A stretch of DNA of 64,000 nt from Saxidomus purpurata (lineage: Eukaryota; Mollusca; Bivalvia; Venerida; Veneridae): NCBI GenBank assembly GCA_022818135.1, contig JAFMSR010000015.1, forward strand, positions 30,683,691 to 30,747,690. The letters run 5' to 3'. Position numbers and translations under genes: made by a program. Shown piece after piece: positions 1 to 11,400 of the stretch (position 1 is the first letter of the stretch; each line of letters begins with the position of its first letter). The notes under the pieces are model-generated. The model did no database searches. It was not told where the DNA came from and was given only the letters and a program-made list of their open reading frames with translations.

Positions 1-755
1 GTTATTTTAGTGTGTTGTACAAAGATATCTTCATGGCTAATTACTTATAAAATATACCCTTTATACATCTTTCGTACAGTAAAATAGTGTAGCCGTTCTG
101 GTTCGTGAACCCTATATAAGAGAACAGCTCCGTCTCAAGTCGACCCCGTGGGTATAGAATCTACAAACCTCGAGTTCGGCTCGGAATAATGCTATTGCAG
201 CCAAAGTTTTACTGGGAGTTACGGGGGTATTTTACTCGAACTCCTTGGGCAAGGTCAATTATCGGGTTATTACAACCCCTAGGTTCGTACCCAGGGTGTA
301 TCTAGCTTACGTTAGTTCCCGGGATAAATAACTATCAAGATGAATCACAGTTTTCAGGCATTTATTGCAGATACCTAATATTTATAACATACATACGACA
401 CAATAGCATAAAAACCATGAAGTAACAAAGTTATCACTCCTAGATACGGGAATCCACTTAGCAAACATCCCCTATGTACTCTCAATATATTGCTGAGATA
501 TACTTTTAAAATAGGCAAGGTCGGAAAAGTGCCGCCTGTACCGATGTAAAGTATACGCACTGGAATTATGGATAGATTGCTGACCTCGTCCAGAACTAAA
601 TTTGACTTGCATACGATAATTCGTTTACCAAATAATTACTTTAAAAACAAAACCAATAAATTAACTATTCTTTATACTGAAATTTAACATGTTGTTATTG
701 CATAAATATATAACATAGATACATTTGTATTTGTATCTTTTAGCAATGAAATTGA
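1..755. other. Intergenic, no gene seen
   Basis: No coding exon is recognisable. Positions 100-325 are clearly more GC-rich than their surroundings and include a TATA-like ctatataag at about 110, but no open frame or known repeat can be attached to them. The rest is ordinary AT-rich sequence. Confidence 0.5.
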
Positions 756-1120
756 TTAAAGCTGCTCGCTCTCAGTTACCGTTGAAAAAAATATTTTTCA
801 AAAAAATTGAAATTCTTAATCATTAATATAAAACTAAGGCCTAGAATAAAAAAATAAGCAAAAATCTAGGTAGGAATTTGCATAAATCGATTGATAAGCT
901 CGGTTACACGGCACCACTACACTATATGTTTATATTGAAATTTCAAAAGCGTTTGCAACGCTTTTGAATTTGATAGCGTATTTTTTTTAATTTAGAGATA
1001 CCCGTGACAGGATTTTTTACTGGAGCCTTTTTATATCACCATATGTTCTAAAATACGTTATTTACATACAGTTTGAAGAACTTTATTTGTTTACCAAAGT
1101 CTGAGAGCGAGCAGCTTTAA
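756..1120 (+). mobile_element. TTAA MITE, family 1, copy A
   Basis: A 365-bp non-autonomous element bounded by TTAA on both sides. Terminal inverted repeats read AGCTGCTCGCTCTCAG at the left and CTGAGAGCGAGCAGCT at the right. A near-perfect palindrome, CAAAAGCG-TTTGCAA-CGCTTTTG, lies in the interior at about 944-968. No open frame. Four further copies occur in this window. TTAA target-site duplication is typical of piggyBac-type transposition; assignment to that superfamily is inference. Confidence 0.85.
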
Positions 1121-1955
1121 GATAAATTTTTATACAAGAGTTTCACAATAAAGGGAGGTACCAACTGAATCTATCTAAACAGTAATATTTGTAAGAGTTA
1201 CGTTTCCGGAAGTAGAGTTTCTCTTCGGAAACCTCTTACTAATCACGGAAAACTACATGGAAATTAAACTTTAAACATCAAGAAGGTATTTATTTAGATA
1301 ATATACTAATATATCAACATGTAACAATATAAAGGTTGCTGCAAAAGACCAAAATCGCTTTATTCTTCCCTCCAATGTACAAAAAAACAACATGACAACG
1401 GCATTTCTTTTTTTTATTATAACCATTTCAGTCCAGCCAATAAGCTAAATCTAACAGAAGTAAAAACATTGGTTCTGACAATCAACAACCATAATCTGAT
1501 CATATTAGAACTATACTAATTCTCAGATTATCTGATAGAATGCTCACTTACCTACCAAAGCACTAGATTTATATAATCATAATAATTTTTTATTATGACT
1601 ATAAATAGAGTTTAGCAAACATATTACTCTTTATATGTAAATATATATTATTCAAATATAGATACAATCATGATATACATGTGTATGTCCTAAACATTGG
1701 CAGGTCCTTAACACTTAAGAAACAACTAAAAATTGCCCATATTTTTCCATAAATAGATAAACAAATACTTAATCACATCCAGCGTTGTATCCATGGAATA
1801 CTGTAAAAAGAAAACTGCCAAGTAATGGGAAAGCGAAGTAGGATAAAAGCTCATGGACCTTGTTATTTGTATGAGCCCGATTCCAAATTAAATATACACA
1901 ATCAAGACTGAAAAGACCGAATTTTATAAATACCAAACTGTGAGCATATAGTATA
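1121..1955. other. Intergenic, nothing recognised
   Basis: AT-rich sequence with no supported exon, RNA gene or repeat between two MITE insertions. Confidence 0.5.
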
Positions 1956-2154
1956 TATTGTTGTTGTACAATTAATGGGTGGATGCGATTTATTACAGAA
2001 AACCTCTATAATATTGATAAGTTTTGGTAAAATGAGGCATTTTTCGCCAAAGGTTCTTCTCTGAAATTATATTTATTAATCATTTTACGTTCATTGAACA
2101 CATAATCTATGTTTCGAGAATAAAATCGGCTAGATGTAGGGAATTCCCCTTTAA
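1956..2154 (+). mobile_element. TTAA MITE, family 3, right-end fragment
   Basis: The sequence from the 'ttaatgggtggatgcga' block to the terminal 'gatgtaggg' and a TTAA at 2151-2154 matches the right half of the complete copy at 45526-45913. The left half is missing or too diverged to see. The 320 bases after it hold nothing recognisable before the lectin-like exon. Confidence 0.7.
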
Positions 2155-2477
2155 GCCCTTTTCATAACAGAATTTCCTAGAAGTTGAAGTCCTGTGCCAG
2201 TAGAAACGAATATACTAGTATTATAAATTATTAGTATGCTTGTACCTTTTGGATAGAAAACAAGTACTTTATCACATAGAGAACTCGAACCTTCTGCATT
2301 AGTAGTCATCCAATTTTCTAATAGTCTCCATTTGCGTTCTTTGTGTCATGCATTATCATCAGAGGAAACTGTAATAATACAATTGTTATATGTTGTAAAA
2401 TGTTGTAATACTAGTTTTAGTTAGAATTTTGATAATATGCAATACTCCGTATACACCAGTCTCCTTATGTTTAAGAT

Positions 2478-2662
2478 GGGACCACCTGCATAATATCACC
2501 AACAGTGTTAGGGATACCGCTGAAAGCATGCTTCTTTGCACATGGCTGCCGGGTGCAAGCCTCTCCGTAGATTGTCGGAAGCCTTTGCAAGGACAGTTTG
2601 TAAGAGCTTGTTAGTCTGCTACCGATAATCTGCATCTTTGTGAAATAGCCGCTTACAAATGA
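2478..2662 (+). pseudogene. Decayed last exon of an F-type lectin paralogue
   Basis: Translation in the frame starting W-D-H-L aligns along its length with exon 3 of the intact lectin at 33771. Shared blocks are SMLLC, a central DCR-P (TCRNP in the other copy), GQFVR and LCE-A-Y near the stop. Two lesions are visible. There is an in-frame TAG at 2612-2614, immediately after GQFVRAC. At the exon's 5' edge, the bases where AG should precede the phase-1 junction read 'at', and the nearest AG lies two bases upstream and would shift the frame. No first or second exon for this copy is seen upstream in the window, so they may lie beyond its left edge or be lost. It is most simply read as the 3' end of a tandemly duplicated, inactivated gene. 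A sequencing error could explain one lesion but not easily both. Confidence 0.75.
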
Positions 2663-5229
2663 AAGACAGAAAATCAAATTTTGTAGGCAAGAATTATTCA
2701 AACTATTTCGACAAAAAGGTATTATATGACACAACACTTTCAAATAAATGGAGAGTAAAAGCTTTCTACTAATTTTTGTAACAATTACATAAACATGTAT
2801 TAGCACCACTACGCATATACATGACTGATTAGTTTTTCTTGGGTGTTATATGTAAAGAAGATCCTCGGATGCCTTGTACCTAGTTGCACAGTTTTAAAAA
2901 CTACAACATGTACAACGCAGTGAAATTTCTATAATTTGACAAAATTATATTCACACTACTGTAGATCATGGCCACTTTTGTTTAAACTCCAATAAATTCA
3001 TTTTTTCTAAGTCGTTAAAAATTAATGGTTCTTATTCAAAAGACCGTAATACAATCCTTTATACGTACACCAGCCAACAGTTGTCGGTTGCTTGGTAAGT
3101 ACGAAACTAGTCGAAACAAAGACATCCGTATGACAGTTCTGTATCCCCTATTTAACCTGGCAGATACAGTTTCATTAACAGAACTTAAGTCACGTTAGCT
3201 CTCTGGCAAAATTGGGCTCAACTCGTAAAACCCATAAGCATGTAGAGGTAAGATGTTCACCTACGCATTATGCAGAACCCTGTAATCAACCTTCAACGGC
3301 TCGAAGTCAAGGTCAGCACAAGGTAAGTATTTTAAGAATCTTGCTTTTATGTCCGTACGCATTCTCTTTAACCCTGTGTGTACCATCTGTGCAAATGAAT
3401 TGTAAACTAGTTCGAGTAGAACCCGTAAGACGATTTTCTCCAAGGTCAGATGCATTAAAGCAAGACATATGATTTACTTCGTGTTATAATTCATATCTTT
3501 AGTACCCCTTGCAGGATTTTACAACTCATCAGTCATGTATTCACAATATTGACTCTATTAATTCTGATCGTGGTGGTGTTGTTTACGTTGCATGGAGAGA
3601 TAGCTTGAACTGCATTCATTTAACAATATATTAAGTCACCACATGAAACATTTAAACATCATTTCTGTCACAAGCCACTTTATTCACAATAACGAGAGCT
3701 ACTTCTAACATGTATCCTAATTATTCTAGATAGCACATATTTTCAGTACAGTTGTACCTAGACCAGTCGCCACTGCCACGCGCATCCTTGAAACCGTGAA
3801 CAATTGCTCAGTTCGCTTGGTGCTTTCAATTTCCCATTTAAGTTGCGCCTTCGCAGGCAATGTCTTACCAGGACATAAACCTACAAACCATAAAATGCAG
3901 AATTCAATTTCAACTTCAGACTAGCAATATTTTAACTAAATGGCATATCTAAGTTTGTTAACGTTTATACCTGCCTATCGGCAAACAATGTTAATACGGC
4001 AATAGTTTAGAACAGTACAGTTTGAACGCGGGAGAATTTACTGATTGTAGAAATATGCATATGTGTAGGTAGGCATGTTAGTTATTGTAGTTTTAGATTT
4101 GTTTTCGTATTTCACAGTTTATGTAATTCTGTTTATAACAAACATATTACATCTATACGTAATTAGAGGCATTACACATGTCTTGTAAACCATAATTTAT
4201 GCATCATTAATGCCAATGATTACATGCAAAATATGTTCGAAAATTTATTTTCTTAGGTTCCATCTTAGTCCTGCTGAGCATTGATTTTAATTTCGTGAAA
4301 GGTAGATTATTTATTTCGAAATGAATCATGTATCACATTTGTAGTAATATGCATAGACCTAGGATGCTAATATTAAGAGCAAAATCAAATTATTATGAGA
4401 TGAAGTTTTACCGTATAACAAAATAATTTAGTTATATGATTCGCCTCAGTCAGTGCTGTTTGACACCAAATGCATGTAGACAACGAGAAAATTAAGTTCC
4501 ATTTTTCCTTTAAGCTCTATTAAACTTAAAATTGACCCCAAAACTAGACCAGTTAAAAAAATGATAAGACACTAAAACAAAAATACAAAAGATGTTAAGA
4601 ATGATAAGACTTTCTGTGTAACGAACTTAGGAACAAAATGTAGTTTGACGGCTTCCTTAACATGCTTACCACGTTGCAATATGTACGTATCAATTGCTGT
4701 GAATTGTCTGCCATTTCCAAAGGTAATTTCCCTTAAACAATAGGAACTTTTTACTAAATCCCTTACCTTGAGAATAAAAAAAACCTATAATCATAATAAA
4801 TTTTATTCCTATGGATCATAAGATTTGGACAAGAAGTTACCATAAACCTTGTACAATGAGTGTAAATGAGTTAAGGGTTGTTCCCAGTAATCACAATGCC
4901 TCTTGGTATTTTAACATTATAACACAGTTGCCCAAAAAAATTTGCTTTTCCCTATTAAACTGGCAGCCAATTCAGAACTAGGGACATACAATCTTGCTGG
5001 AACATGTGAGAATCCTATTAAGGCGAATCTCACTAATTTGTTTTTGGGTAGTTAGAAGTATGAATTTTTCAACAACTGTGATTTGGTACTCAAAGGACGT
5101 CATAATCAAAGTTTCATCTGGATAGGGATGTAACAACATAATTTCTTTTATTTTTTTTATTAGCAAAGTAATCAAGTTTTGTAATTACAGGTACTTTAAC
5201 ACGTTAAAATGTTCTAATAACTTTAATTT
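2663..5229. other. Intergenic, nothing recognised
   Basis: AT-rich sequence without a recognisable exon or repeat family. An 86-codon open frame at 3212-3472 has no supporting splice signals or family resemblance and is not called. Confidence 0.5.
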
Positions 5230-5665
5230 TACTAGCCCATTAATCTATACTTACCAAACAGTCATTACTGGTAACAATGGCGCTAATATATTTATCTGAA
5301 TGGACGTATCAAAATAATCTTGCCATTACATGAGGTAATTCCATACTGTAATAGTGACCTTAGTTGCCGTAGGTATTTTAGTCAAATCAAATTGGTGGGA
5401 CTCTCTGTTCCTGAGATCCAGATGATTTCTGGTTACAATATATAGGGCAATTCCGGGACTGACATGTTTCCACTAGCTTCACTGGTTAACAGTCATTTTC
5501 AATCTAAGAAGTTTTACTGTAATTTTACTCTGTAAAACCAGAATCGAATTCATAAGCAGTATAGTTATTTATTTTGTTCTTTTGAAGATAAATCGTCTGC
5601 CGGAGATTAGAAGGAACAGAGGTCCAATTATATTTCTATGGTGCCATACGATGAATCAGATAAAA
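5230..5665 (+). repeat. Dispersed repeat, copy 1 of 2
   Basis: Shares three collinear blocks with 6675-7165: 'cattaatctata..tta.' near the left end, 'agttttactgtaattttac' in the middle and 'ttctatggtgccatacgatg' at the right. The rest is diverged. No coding capacity is evident. It is probably a decayed transposable element of unknown class. Confidence 0.5.
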
Positions 5666-6674
5666 TAAAATGTAGCTCACACATGCTAATATAAAGAGCA
5701 AACTGCAATAATTTCTGATTAACCTGTAGTTTTTTTCCATGTTCAACTGTTTTTTGCTTCACTGCGAATATTCTTTTCTTTCATCTACAAAGACACAGTG
5801 CTGCTTTCGACTATAAAATGCTATGTTCATCAACGGATAATACTTTCTCTTTTTTGGCGTTAACTTTGTCATAAAAGTTGTATTTGACTAATTACTGTTG
5901 AACACTTAGCATATAATTTTGTAAACCATACAATGATTTCATAATTTTTGGAAAATTAGTAACATGCGTTTTTCTGTGACTGACTTATCTTACTGTAACG
6001 AAAGGTATTTAACGTTTTCTGCTCATTTCACCGTTTGCAGTATGAACATCAATTGCCGGACATTGTATGCAATTTTTTGCATCGGTACCCGACACATTTT
6101 CCTCAATATTTTCTAAAAATAGGGATTACTTTTATATGTAATAGACTAATTAGATTTATAAACATAATACATTATTATTCCAGTATTGTTGTATATATAA
6201 TAGGTTCTCGTCCTTATTTGGTAAAAATGGTAGCAAGCTTCAAGAAAGATATGAAATATGTTACCTAAATCGGGTTTCTTGGCATTTCTATTAATCCTCC
6301 AAACATAGCTAACTAGAACTACTGTCATCCTGAATACCCCCCCTACCGCTTTGAAATGGCAAGGCCCAATTCATGACCTAGGAAACATAAAAGGGTATTA
6401 CTAGATGACTAACCTCATGCCAAATTGATAATGAGTATTGTAGATCAAAGGAATCTGAAGTTATTGGGTTTTCGGACCATGCTTTTTGAGTCAAGGCCCC
6501 TGTACCTTAACCTTTGATCCAGTGACCTATAATAGTTTCATCTACTAGTCATGTCTGTTCTCCAAGATTAAAAACATAATTTGTTTTAAAGTTTTCTTAC
6601 TTATTCAGCCAAAATAATAGGCCTTTGTAAATACATTTGCCTTTAAGACGATTAAGACCTGCGAATTACATTAA
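5666..6674. other. Intergenic, nothing recognised
   Basis: No supported exon, RNA gene or repeat. Short open frames here overlap on both strands and carry no recognisable motif. Confidence 0.45.
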
Positions 6675-7165
6675 GTGGCCATTAATCTATAGTTACTAAA
6701 CAATCAATTAACATTTTTTTCTGATGACTCTGGGTCAAAAAAAATCATGCGTTATTGAGGCGAGAGCAAGAAATAATTTGACGAACTCGGAGTTGCGGCA
6801 GGTACATCTGGAACCAAATCGACTTGGCGGACCGCACAAGCTGCCTCCAGTATACTCCATGGTGATTTTGTGTGCGTGGATATAATAGAGAAATTCGGGT
6901 TGCCGTAACATTTGAGTCTCTCACGAGCTATCCGGGGTTCTCGGGTTATCCATGCTCGATTTAATATAAGTTTTACTGTAATTTTACTTGGCAGAAATGG
7001 TGCGTGGCCTACTGAATCCACCAAGGAGGTTTTCTGGCAGGAGTCGTAGTTCAAAAAGACACGTTGTTCGGTTTGAAGATATATTGTCGACTGTAAAGTA
7101 TATAGTGAGACAGTTGACGGTCCATTATTTCTATGGTGCCATACGATGAATCAGATAGAGATAGA
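6675..7165 (+). repeat. Dispersed repeat, copy 2 of 2
   Basis: Collinear with 5230-5665 at its ends. The centre (about 6755-6960) is GC-richer and open for 100 codons on the minus strand, but no start, splice site or protein family could be recognised. The 370 bases to the next MITE at 7536 hold nothing else. Confidence 0.45.
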
Positions 7166-7535
7166 GATATGGAATTACCTCGTGTATGCAAATGTACGAT
7201 ATGTATAATTAGTTATATTCTAGTACCTGATTTCGTATTTCCATGTCATACATAAACAAATTTAGTGTTACGAATATCTTTTGAGCAAATGGACTGCAGA
7301 CTAAAAGCACGTACACAAAATGACAGTTTTACATTGCGTGGCTTATTGTTTTCAGATCAAGCGATATTATGTTACCAGAACTGTTGCATATTTAATATGG
7401 AACTTGTACATGTCAGTCATTGTATTATTCCTGGATCGACTTACCGAGCCTTTTGAAAAGAGTATGCAAAGTCATAAAGGAATTATAAGCGTGTTTTGAT
7501 CAATAATGTTCGTGAATTATTCAGTTCGGAAAGGA

Positions 7536-7898
7536 TTAAAGCGGCTCTTTCTCTGATTAAAATGTTATAAATCCTCTAAATTATATACATTTATCAATTA
7601 TAAAATATACTAGTAAATTATAGAATAAACAACATATGTCAAATGAAAATCAACGTAGCAAGTTTTGAAAAATTTTGAAAATGTTTATGAGTTTGGTTTT
7701 ACGGCACTACTACGTACACTATATTTTTAGACTGGGATTCAAAAACATTTGTATAATTTGGTAGCGTATTTTACACAAATATAGTTTACAGGAATGTTTA
7801 CAAAAACCTTTTATTCGATTTTTCGTTCTAAAAAAAATAATTTCTGACACTTCAAAGAACTTATTTTCTCAACAAAATCTAAGAGCGGGCCGCTTTAA
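7536..7898 (+). mobile_element. TTAA MITE, family 1, copy B (diverged)
   Basis: TTAA on both sides and terminal repeats AGCGGCTCTTTCTCTGA / AAGAGCGGGCCGCT, a diverged version of the family 1 ends. Internal sequence around 'acggcactactacgtacact' matches copies A and C, but the central palindrome has been lost. It ends about 295 bp upstream of the lectin start codon, so it lies where promoter or 5' UTR sequence would be expected. Confidence 0.8.
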
Positions 7899-8192
7899 AA
7901 GCTTTATGTTACTCTATCTAAAATTCATGGCTTTTAGTTTCCATTTGTTTCTAAATGTTTTATTAACAGAGTTTCAATTATTATAATAGAACAAACAGAT
8001 ATAATATACTTTACGGTCTATCGAATTGTTACATCTCTCCTAACATGTCCGCTTCTATTTCTGGCATTACAAATTTATCGAAGGGAAAACATTCAGTTGG
8101 AATAGTGTTACCAGCTTTCTTGACACTTACATAATATAACACAATTACTACAATTATTTCTAGGTTACATAGAAAAATATGTAAAAAAAACA

Positions 8193-8499
8193 ATGCGCAA
8201 TTTGCGATACAGATTTATGTTTTTATTTATTCAATTGTGTGTGTGTTTTTATTTTTGGAAAACTGTTGATGCAAAAACTGTTTCATATTCTAACTCTGCT
8301 TTGGATATAGAATTATGCTCAAGACATGTTACTTCAGTCAGTTACAAAACCTGTATGGATATCTTTGAAAGTAAAATATACAGTTCGAACGTTATGGTTT
8401 ATAACAGACGATTTCTACTTTGTAGCCTTTGCTACGTATCAGAAGGGCTCAATATAAATAAAACACCAGGGTCAATAGTAGTTCATGATCCGTCTGCAG
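8193..8499 (+). CDS. F-type lectin exon 1: signal peptide and Cys-rich region
   Basis: The ATG at 8193 sits in a good context (aca-ATG-c). The signal peptide runs to about Ala27. The exon ends at GCAG|GTAAGA with one base of a split codon left over. The four-cysteine segment loosely resembles a PAN/apple-type fold (short Cys spacing, then a Y-N-R-R-F-L-L-C run), but this is not secure. A tttctag at 8157-8163 could be the acceptor of a 5' UTR intron. Confidence 0.75.
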
Positions 8500-11400
8500 G
8501 TAAGAATGTACAGTCTTTTTTTCACTACTGTTTCGGAGAAAATTCTATAACTCTCAAATCGCGACTACAGAAAACTAACAATGTTTCACGAGACTTTAAG
8601 TAAATTTTCTCAGCTTACATTCTGGATCTACGGAAAATTAAAACAAACAAGGTCAGGCCACATCACATTGATTATTTATCCCCCCGCCGAAGGCTAAGGG
8701 GATATTAGAAATGGTCTCCGTCCGTCCTTCCGTCCCAATTTTGTCCGGAGCATAACTCGAAAAGTACTTGAGGGATTTTCTTCAAACTTCATACACTGAC
8801 AGAGCACATTGGGAGGAAGTGCAGTGTGTAAGAACAATAACTCTACCTTGCCTACTTTTAGAGTTATTCCCCTTTATCAGATTTACTTGAAAAACTTTGT
8901 CCGAAGCATAACTCCAAAAGTACTTGAGGGATTTTCTTCAAACTTAATACACTGACATAGCACATTGGTAGGAAGTGAAGTGTGCAAGAACAATAACTCT
9001 ACCTTGCCTACTTTTAGAGTTATTCCCCTTTATCAGATTTACTTTAAAAGTTTTGTCCAGAGCATAACTCCAAAAGTACTTGAGGGATTTACTTCAAACT
9101 TAATATACTGACATAGCACATTGGCAGGAAGTGCACTGTGCAAGAACAATAACTCTACCTTGCCTACTTTTAGAGTTATTCCCTTTATCAGATTTACCTG
9201 TCCGAAGCAAACTCCAAAAAGTACTTGAGGGATTTTCTTCAAACTTAATACACTGACATAGCACATTGGTAGGAAGTGCAGTGTGCAAGAACAATAACTC
9301 TACCTTGCCTACTTTTAGAGTTATTCCCCTTTGTCAGATTTGCTTTAAAAGTTTTGTCCAGAGCACAACTCCAAAAGTACTTGAGGGATTTACTTCAAAC
9401 TTAAAGGTCCACTACTAAGCAAAAATTAAGTGACAGTTATTTCAATGGCAAGTACATTACCTTATGCAAGACACTGAATAATGAAGATTGTCCGGTTAAA
9501 ATATACAGAAAGTGTTTGGAACACGAAGAAAAGTATGTATATCATGTTGAAATCTCAGTGATTTGACAAAATGGCCACCCAGGTCTTTTTAACTTTCTTC
9601 ATAATGCATAGGTGTACAAATAAGTGTACATGTACTGTGGTTTATTTAGAATTTCTACATACCAACTTTCATTTTTTATTAAAAATAACTGATTTCTGTG
9701 TTTTTAAAGTATATTTTAATTTTCGCTTTCCTTAGTATTGGACCTTTAATACACTGATATAGCACATTGGTAGGAAGTGCCTTCTTTTAGAGTTATTCCC
9801 CTTTATCAGATTTACTTTAAAAGTTTTGTCCAGAGCATAACTCCAAAAGTACTTGAGGGATTTTCTTCAAACTTAATACACTGACATAGCACATTGGTAG
9901 GAAGTGCAGTGAACAAGAACAATAACTCTACCATGCCTACTTTTAGAGTATTCTATAATTTATTAAAAAGTTTTGTCCAGTACCTAACTCAAAATGAACA
10001 TTAATGGATTTTTTGCAAACTTATATACTGTCATTGCACTATTCGTTTGCAACTGTACTTGCAAGAACTATAACTCTACCATGTACTTTAACAGTTATTC
10101 CTTTGTCAGATTGCTTTAATAAGTTTTGTCCATATCACCAACTCCAAAATGTACTTGAGGATTTACCAACCTTAAGGTCAACTTCTACCCAAAAATTAAG
10201 TGACAGTTATTTCAATGAACATGGTCTTATTTTCCTTATGCAAGACACTGAATACTCAAGATTGTTGGTTAAAATTTGTAAGTTTTTGGAACAGAAAAAA
10301 GTATCAATATCATGTTGAAATCTCAGTGATTTGTCAAATGGCCACCAAGCTTTTTAACTTTCTTCATAGTGCATAGGGTAAAAATAAAGGTACATGTACT
10401 GTGGTTTATTTGAATTTTTACTACCAACTTTCAGTTTTTATAAACTAACTGATTTTTGTTTTTAAGAATTTTAATAACTTTCCTTAGTTGGGCCTTTAAT
10501 ACACTGATATACACATTGGTAGGAAGTGCCTTCTTTTAGAGTATTCCCCTTGATCAGATACTTTAAAAGTTTTGTCCAGAGCATAACTCCAAAAGATTGA
10601 CGGGTTTTCTTCAAACATACCCTGACTTAGATTGGTAGCACGGGAGTATGAACAATAATTCTTCCTTCTACTTTTACAAGTAAGAAAAACATACCTATAC
10701 TTTTAATTGCTTTTTTTTTTACAAAACTTTTCACCTTATCATCACTTACTGAAAACTGTACTCAGCATGATAACTGTAACGACTAACTGTTTCTCTCTCT
10801 CGAAAAATGTCGAAAATTTTCTTTTTTATCGTAACTTGTCCATCTGGAGTGCAGTCGCTTTAAAGTAAAGGCTGCGGAAGAGCGAATGCTTTTTTTAAGT
10901 TTTATTTTTGACTTCTTAAAATTTCACAGGCGAGGGGTACAGTTCTTTAAACTATTTTCTCAACATTTCACATGGCGGGTCCAGTATATTATTTTTTTGG
11001 ATGCTATAACCTTTTTTTTCTGAAAATGTAACAAGTACCCATATTATAAATCACAATCATATATTCTTCCTTTGTATGGAGTTAGAGACAAGGTCAAAAG
11101 GGGTATTTATTTAATATGTAATTACCAAAACCTGTACAATATGGTCATAACTTTTCCATGGCACCATAACGTAAGTAAGTATTTCATGATCTAGGTCAGT
11201 TAAGGATAATTTTGACATCTGTTTTCAAAAAAGTACATGTGGTCAAAACTTCAGCACTGTAGATTTAAAAGCAAAGAAGTTGGTCAGCCGGTCATAATCG
11301 GGGTCATTTAGAAATAATTTTGACATCTGAATGCAAAACTGTACACATTGTCGAAATTTCAGCACTGTGGACAAAAAAAACCAGAGAAGTGGGTCAGACG

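Larger units (their letters stand above)
8688..10660 (+). repeat. 156-bp satellite with inserted and re-duplicated MITE
   Basis: Tandem units each contain a version of 'gcataactccaaaagtactt', with starts at 8743, 8899, 9055, 9200, 9355, 9826, 9977, 10126 and 10572. Early spacing is 156, 156, 145 and 155 bp. The array opens with the 'gtctccgtccgtccttccgtc' run at 8714. A MITE interrupts it at 9401-9749. The unit-plus-MITE block then appears a second time at 9960-10660 in a more degraded form with many short deletions. The array lies wholly within lectin intron 1. Confidence 0.85.

Noticed and set aside
2471..2809. 112-codon minus-strand frame
   Set aside because: It is the antisense shadow of the decayed lectin exon.
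6752..7054. 100-codon minus-strand frame in a GC-richer stretch
   Set aside because: Inside one copy of a dispersed repeat whose other copy does not keep the frame; no family recognised.
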